Origin: Actinopolymorpha sp. NPDC004070 | GTDB lineage: Bacteria > Actinomycetota > Actinomycetes > Propionibacteriales > Actinopolymorphaceae | Direction: 5' to 3' | Length of the DNA: 64,000 bases | Assembly: GCF_040610475.1 (NCBI RefSeq) | Contig: NZ_JBEXMJ010000008.1 | Location: 186,001-250,000 of the forward strand | Shown: positions 57,171 through 64,000 of the stretch, piece after piece | How the letters are laid out: each line of letters opens with the position of its first letter | Position numbering within the stretch: the first letter of the stretch is position 1 | The notes under the pieces: model-generated | The model's database searches: none | Seen by the model: the letters and a program-made list of their open reading frames with translations, nothing else | Told to the model about the DNA's origin: nothing | Position numbers and translations under genes: made by a program

Positions 57171-58426
57171 TGCGCAACCTCGGCGGTCCCGGGGCCGGCG
57201 GAGCCGGCCCCGCTGTTGCCGTTGTTGCCCGACTGGAGTTCCTGGATGGCGTGCATCACCGTCTCCACTCTGATGACGCCCTGGTAGGTGTCGCGCCGCC
57301 CGGTGACCACGACCACGCCGTGGCTGGAGGTGAGCATCGAGTCCAGTGCGTCGTTGAGCGTGGCCTGGGTGCCGATGACCGCCAGGTTGTCGTCGCGGCG
57401 GCGCGCGGCGAGGGCGCCCGGCTCCCGGGCGAGATCTCGCAGCGACAGCCACCGAATCGGCCGGCGGCGCTCGTCCAGCAGGATGCAGTTCTCACGGTTG
57501 CCCGCGCGAACCCGGGCCGCGGCCTCCTTCGCCTGCTCCCCCACCGTGGCGGTCACCGCCTCGTCCAGGTCGACTCCCCCGACGCGCCGCAGGGTCAGCT
57601 GTTTCAGCGCCGCGCCCGCGCCGACGAAGCCCTCAACCGACTCGTCCGCCGGGTTGGCGAGGATCTCGGCGGGAGTGTCGTACTGCACGATCCGCGAACG
57701 CTCGGCCAGCACCGCGATCCGATCACCGAGCTTCACCGCCTCGTCGAAGTCGTGGGTGACGAAGACGATCGTCTTGCCCAGCTCCTCCTGGATCCGCAAC
57801 AGCTCGTCCTGCAGGTGCTGGCGGGTGATCGGGTCCAGCGCGCCGAACGGCTCGTCCATCAACAGCACCGGCGGGTCCGCAGCCAGTGCCCGGGCCACGC
57901 CGACCCGCTGCTGCTGGCCGCCGGACAGCTCCCGCGGATAGCGGTCGCGGTACTGCACCGGGTCCAGGCCCACCATGTCCAGTAGTTCCTCGACGCGTTC
58001 GGCGGTCCGGGAGCTCTTCCACTTCAGCAGGCCCGGCACCAGGCCGATGTTGGCGCCCACGGTGAGGTGCGGGAACAGGCCACCGGCCTGGATGACGTAA
58101 CCGATGCCCCGGCGCAACTCGTCGGCGTTGCGCCGGCTGACGTCGTCGCCGCCGAGCAGGATCTGCCCGCCGGTGGGTTCGATCAGCCGGTTGATCATCT
58201 TCATCGTCGTCGTCTTGCCACAGCCGGACGGACCGACGAAGACGACGATCTCCCCGGCGGGGATGTGCATGCTGACGTCCTCCACGGCGGCGGCCCGCTG
58301 GCCGGGATACCGCTTGGTGACGCCGACGAGGTCGATGGGCACCCCGTGGCCGTTGTCGGAGCGCTCGGCACTGCCGGAACTGCCGGCGCCGGTGGACCCG
58401 GCGGACTGCTGTGTGGACTCAGACAC
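57167..58426 (-). CDS. Osmoprotectant ABC transporter ATP-binding protein with CBS domains
   Basis: 419 residues. Walker A GPSGCGKTTT, signature LSGGQQQRVG, Walker B LLMDEPFGALDPITR, H-loop VTHDFDEA. After the ATPase core (about 30-265), two CBS-type repeats occupy about 280-400, which in OpuA-type systems sense ionic strength. The first 30 residues and the last 20 are Ser/Gly-rich. Confidence 0.92.
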   Translation of the reverse strand: MSESTQQSAGSTGAGSSGSAERSDNGHGVPIDLVGVTKRYPGQRAAAVEDVSMHIPAGEIVVFVGPSGCGKTTTMKMINRLIEPTGGQILLGGDDVSRRNADELRRGIGYVIQAGGLFPHLTVGANIGLVPGLLKWKSSRTAERVEELLDMVGLDPVQYRDRYPRELSGGQQQRVGVARALAADPPVLLMDEPFGALDPITRQHLQDELLRIQEELGKTIVFVTHDFDEAVKLGDRIAVLAERSRIVQYDTPAEILANPADESVEGFVGAGAALKQLTLRRVGGVDLDEAVTATVGEQAKEAAARVRAGNRENCILLDERRRPIRWLSLRDLAREPGALAARRRDDNLAVIGTQATLNDALDSMLTSSHGVVVVTGRRDTYQGVIRVETVMHAIQELQSGNNGNSGAGSAGPGTAEVAQ

Positions 58427-59066
58427 GGATACCCCTCGAGGTCGTGTACTTGCCGACGAGCACGAGGATGCCGTCGAAGATCAGGGCCAGCACGACGACG
58501 CCCAGCGTGCCTGCCAACGCGGAGTTGACAGAGTTGGCGCCGCCCAGCCGGGACAGGCCGGTGAAGATCAGCCCACCCAGGCCGGGGCCGGAGACGTACG
58601 CCGCGATGGCGGCGATGCCCATCACCATCTGGGTGGAGACGCGGATGCCGGCGAGGATCACCGGCCAGGCGAGCGGGATCTCGACCCGGACGAGCGTGGT
58701 CAGCCGGCCCATCCCCATGCCGCGGGCCGCGTCGACCAGCGCCGGATCGACTCCGGCGAGCCCGACCACGGCGTTGCGCAGGATGGGCAGGCTGGCGTAG
58801 AAGACGACCGCGGTGACGGCCGGTGCCACCCCGATGCCGAGCGGTGCGATCAGCAGCCCCAGCAGGGCGAACGACGGAATGGTCAGGGCTACGGCACTGG
58901 TGGCGGTGGCCAGGCCGACCGCATGCCGGTTGCGTTGGACGAGGACCGCCACCACGAGGGCGAGCAGCGTGGCGACGACCACGCACTGCGCCACCATCGA
59001 GGCGTGCTGGAAGCCCTGGAACACCAGCACTTCACGGCGGTCGACGAGGAAATCCCACAGGTTCAC
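58419..59066 (-). CDS. Osmoprotectant ABC transporter permease (first)
   Basis: 215 residues, five to six helices with AARGMGMGRLTTLVRVEIPLA as the ATPase-coupling loop. It opens MNLWDFLVDRREVLVFQGFQ and resembles the other permease. First gene of the operon; the overlap with the ATPase gene is 8 bases. With two permeases, an ATPase and a lipoprotein, the set is a complete importer for betaine, choline or carnitine. Confidence 0.9.
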   Translation of the reverse strand: MNLWDFLVDRREVLVFQGFQHASMVAQCVVVATLLALVVAVLVQRNRHAVGLATATSAVALTIPSFALLGLLIAPLGIGVAPAVTAVVFYASLPILRNAVVGLAGVDPALVDAARGMGMGRLTTLVRVEIPLAWPVILAGIRVSTQMVMGIAAIAAYVSGPGLGGLIFTGLSRLGGANSVNSALAGTLGVVVLALIFDGILVLVGKYTTSRGIRV

Positions 59067-59472
59067 GGGGCGGTCTCCTCCTCATTGGACTCGGCCCCCT
59101 GGCTGCCAACCCGGACTTGCGGCAGGCAACCCGGCCTTGCCACCGGATCGGGCGTACTCCCCGTGCGTTTCCTCGCGAGCGGACTGTGCCCCGCAGGGGA
59201 GGACATGAGCCACGGTCAGGTCGTTCGGGACCGTCCCGGAGAGCATTCTCCGAGCCGTGGCACAGGTCTGCGGTGCCGGTGCGCACCGCGAGGCGGGCAG
59301 GTCCGGCGCAGAGGCTCTTTCCTACCGAAGTGAGGGCCGAAGTGCAAATTTCCCAGAACGCTCGGTGGCCCCGCGCGCCGGAACCAGCGCGCGGGGCCAC
59401 CGAGAGGGACACAGAACGGGGTGAGGACGAGACGCCGGGTCACGGCACCGGATCACGACCCGGGACGCCGGC
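59067..59472. other. Intergenic region between nusB and the osmoprotectant operon (no gene)
   Basis: Nothing here has a supportable coding frame; the open frame at 59032-59412 is antisense-like and low in complexity. The region holds one strong hairpin (59361-59404) and, upstream of the permease start, a stretch with TTGCGGCAGGCAACC-like sequence that I cannot assign. The promoter of the osmoprotectant operon must lie in the right-hand part, before 59067 on the minus strand. Confidence 0.6.
59361..59404 (-). terminator. Strong terminator of the nusB operon
   Basis: CTCGGTGGCCCCGCGCG (59361-59377) and its exact complement (59388-59404) form a 17-bp stem with a 10-base loop. On the minus strand it is followed by GGGAAATTTGC. 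It is 69 bases after the nusB stop and separates the efp-nusB genes from the osmoprotectant operon. Confidence 0.75.
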
Positions 59473-59883
59473 TCAGACCGGCAGGGTCGGTTTCAGCTCC
59501 AGCAGGTGTGCCAACAGGCCGTTGACGAAGGCCGGGGACTCCTCACCGGCCAGCTCCCGGGCCAGCCGGACCGCCTCGCTGACCGCCACCGCGTCGGGCA
59601 CGTCGTCGGCGTAGAGAAGTTCGTACGCACCGACCCGAAGGATGTTGCGGTCGACCGGCGCCATCCGGTCCAGGGTCCACCCCTGCGCGTGCGCCGCCAG
59701 CAGCTCGTCCAGCCGGGCGGCGTGCTCGACCACGCCCTCCACCAGCCGGGCGGTGTAGTCCGGCACGGGCGGGTCGGCCAGCTCGATCCGGTCGGCCAGG
59801 GTGGTCAGCGGGGCGCGGTCGCGCAGCTCGGACTCGTAGAGAACGTCGACCGCCCGCTTGCGTGCCTTCGATCGTGCGGGCAC
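59473..59883 (-). CDS. nusB: Transcription antitermination factor NusB
   Basis: 136 residues of the all-helical NusB fold, starting ARSKARKRAVDVLYESELR and ending with NGLLAHLLE. It binds boxA RNA with NusE in rRNA transcription complexes. The GTG overlaps the efp stop by one base (TAGTG). Confidence 0.95.
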   Translation of the reverse strand: MPARSKARKRAVDVLYESELRDRAPLTTLADRIELADPPVPDYTARLVEGVVEHAARLDELLAAHAQGWTLDRMAPVDRNILRVGAYELLYADDVPDAVAVSEAVRLARELAGEESPAFVNGLLAHLLELKPTLPV

Positions 59884-60440
59884 TACACCCGTCCGAGGTA
59901 GTCGCCGGACCGGGTGTCGACCTTGACCTTCTCGCCGGTGGTGATGAACAACGGCACCGCGATCTCGTAGCCGGTCTCCAGCCGCGCCGGCTTGGTGCCG
60001 CCGGTCGAGCGGTCGCCCTGCAGGCCCGGCTCGGTGTACTCGATGGTCAGCTCGACCGAGGCCGGCAGCTCGACGTACAGCGGGACGCCCTCGTGCACCG
60101 CGACCGTGGCGGTCTGGTTCTCCAGCATGAAGTGGGCCGCGTCGCCGACGGTCTCGGTGGAGATCGGCAGCTGGTCGTAGGTGGTGGCGTCCATGAAGAC
60201 GAAGGACTCGCCGTCGTTGTACAAGTAGGTCATCTCGCGCTTGTCGACGGTGGCGACGTCGACCTTCACGTCGGCGTTGAACGTCTTGTCGACCACCTTG
60301 CCCGACAGCACGTTCTTCAGCTTGGTGCGCACGACCGCACCGCCCTTGCCGGGCTTGTGGTGCTGGAACCACACCACGCCCCAGAGCTGGCCGTCGAGGT
60401 TGAGCACCATGCCGTTCTTGAGGTCGTTCGTGGTTGCCAC
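59883..60440 (-). CDS. efp: Translation elongation factor P
   Basis: 185 residues in three OB-like domains. Domain I has [19 protein letters not shown] with the tip lysine in PGKGG; domains II and III follow ([20 protein letters not shown] end). EF-P relieves ribosome stalling at polyproline. No epmA/earP-type modification genes are in view. The loop reads PGKGG rather than the PGKGP I recall as typical of actinobacteria that use an unmodified lysine. Confidence 0.96.
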   Translation of the reverse strand: MATTNDLKNGMVLNLDGQLWGVVWFQHHKPGKGGAVVRTKLKNVLSGKVVDKTFNADVKVDVATVDKREMTYLYNDGESFVFMDATTYDQLPISTETVGDAAHFMLENQTATVAVHEGVPLYVELPASVELTIEYTEPGLQGDRSTGGTKPARLETGYEIAVPLFITTGEKVKVDTRSGDYLGRV

Positions 60441-60543
60441 TGCGGTATTCGCCTCTCAGCTGCGTGCGTTTCGTGTCGCTTCGACCCGTTCGGGCGGAGC
60501 CGGCCGGCGCCGCCTGGCGGGAACCGGCCGGAGCCGCCTTCCG

Positions 60544-61644
60544 TCAGGCCAGGACGAGGAGATCCCTGCCGGACTTGGTGAGCACCTCCACCTCGCCGTC
60601 GTGGACGATCAGCGTGTCCTCGATGCGGACACCACCGCGGCCCGGCAGGTAGATGCCCGGCTCGATGGTGACAGGAGTGCGAGTGCCGAGTTTACCCTCC
60701 GCCGTCCGGGCGAAGAACGGGTCCTCGTGGATCTCCAGCCCCACCCCGTGCCCCAGGCCGTGGGTGAACCGCTCGCCGTAGCCGGCGGCGTCGACCACGT
60801 CCCGGGCCGCCGCGTCCACCTCCGACAGCGCGACACCGGGCGCCAGGGCGTGCCGACCGGCTCGCTGGGCAGTACGCACGACGTCGTAGATCTCCCGCTG
60901 CCAGTCCGCCGGCTCGGCCCCCACGACCACGGTCCGGGTGCAGTCGGCGTGGTATCCCTCGTAACGAGCGCCGAAGTCGATCTTCAGGAAGTCACCAGCG
61001 GCCAGCAGCCGGTCGGTCGGCCGGTGATGCGGAATGGCCGAGTGCTCCCCACCCGCGACGATCGTGTCGAACGCGACGGCCTCGGCCCCGGCGGCGAACA
61101 TCCGTGCCTCCAGGTCGCGGGCGATGTCGCGCTCGGACCGGCCCACCAGCCGGCCGGCGAACAGGTCGGCCAGCGCCTTCGTCGACACCGCACAGGCCTG
61201 CCGCAGGTGGTCGAGCTCGACACTGTCCTTGTCGACCCGCAGCCCCTCCACAGCACGGTGCAGCGAGCCCGGCGCGAGAGCGGGTTCGAGCGAACGCAGG
61301 GCCTCCAGTGCGTCGACGGTCAGCGAGTGCGTCTCCACACCGAGCCGGGAGACGCCCCACGCGGCCGCGCGCCGTGCCAGCGCCGCCAGCAACTGCCGGT
61401 CGACGACGATCTCCAGGTCCGGGCACTGGGCGGCGGACTGGTCGGCGTACCGGCCGTCGGTGGCCAGCACCGCGGCGTCGTCGCCCTCGGTGCCGTCGGC
61501 GCGAACCAGCAGCGCGGCGTTGGAGCCGGTGAACCCGGAGAGGTACCGGACGTTGACGAGGTGGGTGATCAGAGCGGCGGGAACGTCCCTGGCGGCGAGC
61601 AGGTCGCGCAGCCGGGCCCGGCGGGCGGCGTGAATGTCAGGCAC
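60544..61644 (-). CDS. pepQ: Xaa-Pro aminopeptidase/dipeptidase (M24)
   Basis: 366 residues of the M24 pita-bread fold. Metal ligands are visible in KIDFGARYEGYHADCTRTV (two aspartates), THGLGHGVGLEIHEDPF (histidine) and TIEPGIYLPGRGGVRIED (two glutamates). The N-terminal creatinase-like domain covers about 1-135. Start GTG 61644. It keeps the conserved order aroQ-pepQ-efp-nusB. A GC-rich gap of 103 bases with repeated GGAGCCGGCCGG/CCGGCCGGAGCC blocks separates it from efp. Confidence 0.92.
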   Translation of the reverse strand: MPDIHAARRARLRDLLAARDVPAALITHLVNVRYLSGFTGSNAALLVRADGTEGDDAAVLATDGRYADQSAAQCPDLEIVVDRQLLAALARRAAAWGVSRLGVETHSLTVDALEALRSLEPALAPGSLHRAVEGLRVDKDSVELDHLRQACAVSTKALADLFAGRLVGRSERDIARDLEARMFAAGAEAVAFDTIVAGGEHSAIPHHRPTDRLLAAGDFLKIDFGARYEGYHADCTRTVVVGAEPADWQREIYDVVRTAQRAGRHALAPGVALSEVDAAARDVVDAAGYGERFTHGLGHGVGLEIHEDPFFARTAEGKLGTRTPVTIEPGIYLPGRGGVRIEDTLIVHDGEVEVLTKSGRDLLVLA

Positions 61645-61710
61645 CGCTCCACCCTCGCGCCCCGGCCCGCCCGGAGCAACCCCCGGAGGTGATCACGTCC
61701 TGAACGTAGG

Positions 61711-62145
61711 TCAGGGACGGTGGGTCGCCGCGACCGCCGACAACGCCAGGCGGTACGACTCGAACCCGAATCCCGCGATCGTCCCCGTCGCCACCCCGGC
61801 CACCACGCTGGTGTGCCGGAACTCCTCCCGCCGCGCCGGGTTGGTCAGGTGCACCTCGATCAGCGGGGCGGTGAGCTGGGCACAGGCGTCGCGGACGGCG
61901 TAGGAGTAGTGGGTGAACGCGGCGGGGTTCAGCACCACCGGCGTCGAGGCGTCGGCGGCCTCGTGCAGCCAGCGCACCAGCTCGGCCTCCTGGTCGGTCT
62001 GGCGGACCTCCACCTCCAGGCCGAGTTCGGCGCCGGTCTTGGCGCAGGAGGCCACCAGGTCGGCGTACGACGTGGAGCCGTAGACGTCCGGCTCGCGCGA
62101 ACCGAGGCGGCCGAGGTTGGGGCCGTTCAGGACGAGAACACGCAC
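61711..62145 (-). CDS. aroQ: 3-dehydroquinate dehydratase, type II
   Basis: 144 residues. [18 protein letters not shown] (active-site loop with tyrosine), [15 protein letters not shown], and the catalytic histidine in [13 protein letters not shown]. Third step of the shikimate pathway. Starts at GTG. The aroB partner is 1.5 kb further along, beyond three plus-strand genes. Confidence 0.95.
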   Translation of the reverse strand: MRVLVLNGPNLGRLGSREPDVYGSTSYADLVASCAKTGAELGLEVEVRQTDQEAELVRWLHEAADASTPVVLNPAAFTHYSYAVRDACAQLTAPLIEVHLTNPARREEFRHTSVVAGVATGTIAGFGFESYRLALSAVAATHRP

Positions 62146-62242
62146 GCGGTCAGGCTAGGGCATCGCCCGGCAGCCGCCCCGCGCGGCCGCGCCGTCGGCG
62201 GCCAGGGCTGACGAACCGTGCGTACGGGAATAGCATCCTCAC

Positions 62243-62854
62243 GTGAACGACGTCCTGGTGGTGATCCTTGCCGGACTCGCCGTCCTCGTGGGGATGGTGC
62301 TCTTCCGGCGACGCGGGCCCGAGGCCGACCGGGCGGTGCCCGGGAGCCGGCCGTACGCGGGATCCGGCCTCCCGGGGCAGCAGGCACAGCCGGGCCAGCA
62401 GGACCAGCAGGGGCGAACCCCGGGGTCCGGGCAGCCCGCCCGGACAGGCACCGCGCGGATCCTCAACCAGCCCGTCGACCCGATGGTCGTGGCCGTGGTG
62501 GTGTCCCTGCTGGGCCAGAACAAGAAGATCAAGGCCGTCAAGGAGCTGCGCGAGTCGACCCGGCTGGGCCTCGCCGACGCCAAGGCGCTGGTGGAGGCGA
62601 TCGCCGCCGGGCACCGGCCGCCCACGGTCGTGCTGCGCGGCGACGCGGTCGACGTCACTCCGCCCACCTCGGCCCGGGACCCGCACGGGTCACCGGTGTC
62701 GCAGGAGTCGGCGGGCCCGTCGCCGGCGGACCTGGCCGGACGCGCCCGCTCGCTGCGCTCGCAGGGCCTCGAGAGCGAGGCGGTCCAACTGGTCCGGGCC
62801 GAAACCGGGATGGGCCTGGCCGACGCGCAGCGGTTCGTCCGCGCGCTCGGCTGA
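62243..62854 (+). CDS. Membrane-anchored protein with ribosomal L7/L12 C-domain-like repeats
   Basis: 203 residues. One N-terminal helix (VLVVILAGLAVLVGMVLFRRR) is followed by a Gln/Gly/Pro-rich linker. The first L7/L12-like unit reads QNKKIKAVKELRESTRLGLA-DAKALVE and a second reads GLESEAVQLVRAETGMGLA-DAQRFV near the end. Both keep the GLADAK/Q core that contacts elongation factors in L7/L12. The membrane tether and linker are not ribosomal features, so a docking role at the membrane is possible but unproven. Start GTG, divergent from aroQ. Confidence 0.7.
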   Translation: MNDVLVVILAGLAVLVGMVLFRRRGPEADRAVPGSRPYAGSGLPGQQAQPGQQDQQGRTPGSGQPARTGTARILNQPVDPMVVAVVVSLLGQNKKIKAVKELRESTRLGLADAKALVEAIAAGHRPPTVVLRGDAVDVTPPTSARDPHGSPVSQESAGPSPADLAGRARSLRSQGLESEAVQLVRAETGMGLADAQRFVRALG

Positions 62855-62934
62855 ACCCGAACCCACGTTCGGCGCAGCCCCACGAGCCCGACCCCCACGA
62901 CCCGCACGAGTCGTCGACCGGAGGTGCCCCGCTG

Positions 62935-63306
62935 ATGCGGATGAAGGAGATGGTCGCGCGGACCGGGGTGCACGAGCGCCTGCTGCGCTACTACGAGCAG
63001 CAGGGCCTGCTCGCCCCCGACCGGTTGCCGAGCGGCTACCGGGTCTACAGCGAGGCCGACGTGGAGGCAGTCCGGCGGATCCGCTGCCTGCTGGCCGCCG
63101 GCCTGCCCACGGCCACCATCGCCCAGGTGCTTCCGTGTGTGAGTACCGACGACGACCGGCTCGTCCCCACCTGCCCCGATCTGGTCGCCCGGCTCCACCG
63201 GGAACGCGAACGCATCAGCCGGGCCATCGACGAGCTCGCCACCTCGCGGGAGATGCTGGACCACGTGCTGTCCGCGGCACCGCCAGAGCCGAGACCGGCT
63301 TCCTAG
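62935..63306 (+). CDS. MerR-family transcriptional regulator
   Basis: 123 residues. The MerR helix-turn-helix and wing cover 1-70 (MKEMVARTGVHERLLRYYEQ, PSGYRVYSEADVEAVRRI). The effector region is short, with CVSTDDDRLVPTCPDL containing two cysteines that could bind metal. GACCGGAGG precedes the ATG. It lies 80 bases after the L7/L12-like gene and 46 bases before the metallothionein-like gene, in the same direction. Confidence 0.9.
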   Translation: MRMKEMVARTGVHERLLRYYEQQGLLAPDRLPSGYRVYSEADVEAVRRIRCLLAAGLPTATIAQVLPCVSTDDDRLVPTCPDLVARLHRERERISRAIDELATSREMLDHVLSAAPPEPRPAS

Positions 63307-63352
63307 CGGGTGTGCGGGTGTGCGGGCGCGCACAGCCGGGAAGTCTTCGGCC

Positions 63353-63613
63353 ATGAGCGCCTGCGAAGTTTGCGGCAACGACTACTGGATGTCGTTCGAG
63401 GTCCACACCGGAAGCGGTGCGGTGCACACGTTCGACTCCTTCGAGTGCGCGGTGCAGCGGCTGGCTCCGGTGTGCGAGCAGTGCCGCTGCCGGATCATCG
63501 GGCACGGGGTGGAGGTCGACGGCAGGTTCTTCTGCTGCGCCCACTGTGCCCGCGGCTCCGGCGCCGCGCACGGCAAGGAGATCCGGGACGCCGCGGGAGT
63601 ACGCCCCGGCTGA
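63353..63613 (+). CDS. Metallothionein-like cysteine-rich protein
   Basis: 86 residues. The first half has CEVCGNDYW and a SFEC; the second half CEQCRCRI...FFCCAHCARGSG. The second cluster is laid out like bacterial SmtA metallothionein (CxxCxC, then GxxxYC-xx-C), suggesting a zinc- or copper-binding domain. A basic alternative start at 63320 is possible. Together with the MerR regulator just upstream it suggests a metal-responsive pair. Confidence 0.75.
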   Translation: MSACEVCGNDYWMSFEVHTGSGAVHTFDSFECAVQRLAPVCEQCRCRIIGHGVEVDGRFFCCAHCARGSGAAHGKEIRDAAGVRPG

Positions 63614-63632
63614 GCGGTCCGGTCGCCGGGCG

Positions 63633-64000
<368 letters not shown>

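Noticed and set aside
59032..59412. 126-residue open frame in the nusB/osmoprotectant gap
   Set aside because: It runs through the terminator hairpin and into the permease start, with no recognisable domain.

Overview
The window is 64 kb of very GC-rich DNA from a chromosome of an actinobacterium (Actinomycetota). The case rests on gene content: a BldD-type developmental regulator, an actinobacterial integration host factor (mIHF), DinB/mycothiol-type proteins, a PriA without helicase motifs, an Rv2578c-type radical SAM protein, many GTG/TTG starts, and the gene order aroB-aroQ-pepQ-efp-nusB ... bldD-pyrRBC-carAB-pyrF ... mihF-gmk-rpoZ-coaBC ... metK-priA ... def-fmt-rsmB-rpe. The sequence alone does not fix order or genus. 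I saw no tRNA, rRNA, CRISPR array, insertion sequence or prophage.

1-27.4 kb is an accessory/regulatory half. It opens with the end of an ECF42-type sigma factor. Next comes an apparently complete ECF41 (SigJ) unit: an AhpD-like protein, a short-chain dehydrogenase, the sigma gene and a DoxX-like membrane protein, with ECF41-like promoter motifs in front of the first three. A tightly overlapped plus-strand run follows (threonine-synthase-like PLP enzyme, VOC protein, DinB, phosphotransferase fragment, epimerase, second DinB). After it are an MFS exporter with two TetR-type operators but no adjacent regulator, a winged-helix protein, a YbaK deacylase and an M48 protease. An nfeD-SPFH-tauE operon sits beside a decayed tandem copy of its first two genes. 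Further on are a lone ABC ATPase, an operon of two beta-propeller (BNR) proteins around a MoaD/ThiS-like ubiquitin-fold protein, a GH4 glycosidase, SerB, and a PadR-controlled drug-type ABC exporter.

27.4-44.8 kb is mostly minus-strand housekeeping: an FMN-riboswitch-controlled ribE-pnuC(ribM)-ribBA-ribH operon with sixA behind it; def-fmt-rsmB-rpe-cupin; priA and metK separated by a strong terminator; a radical SAM protein; coaBC; rpoZ; gmk; mihF. A NUDIX hydrolase on the plus strand converges on a HAD phosphatase.

44.9-64 kb holds a cysQ-like phosphatase and the whole pyrimidine operon (pyrR-pyrB-pyrC-carA-carB-pyrF), whose leader carries a recognisable PyrR-binding hairpin next to the pyrR ribosome-binding site. 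BldD is divergent from pyrR. A four-gene osmoprotectant ABC transporter lies between bldD and nusB-efp-pepQ-aroQ. Three plus-strand genes (anchored L7/L12-like protein, MerR regulator, metallothionein-like protein) interrupt the aro cluster before aroB runs off the right edge.

The strongest candidate for an undescribed system is the propeller/MoaD-like/propeller operon at 17.9-20.55 kb.
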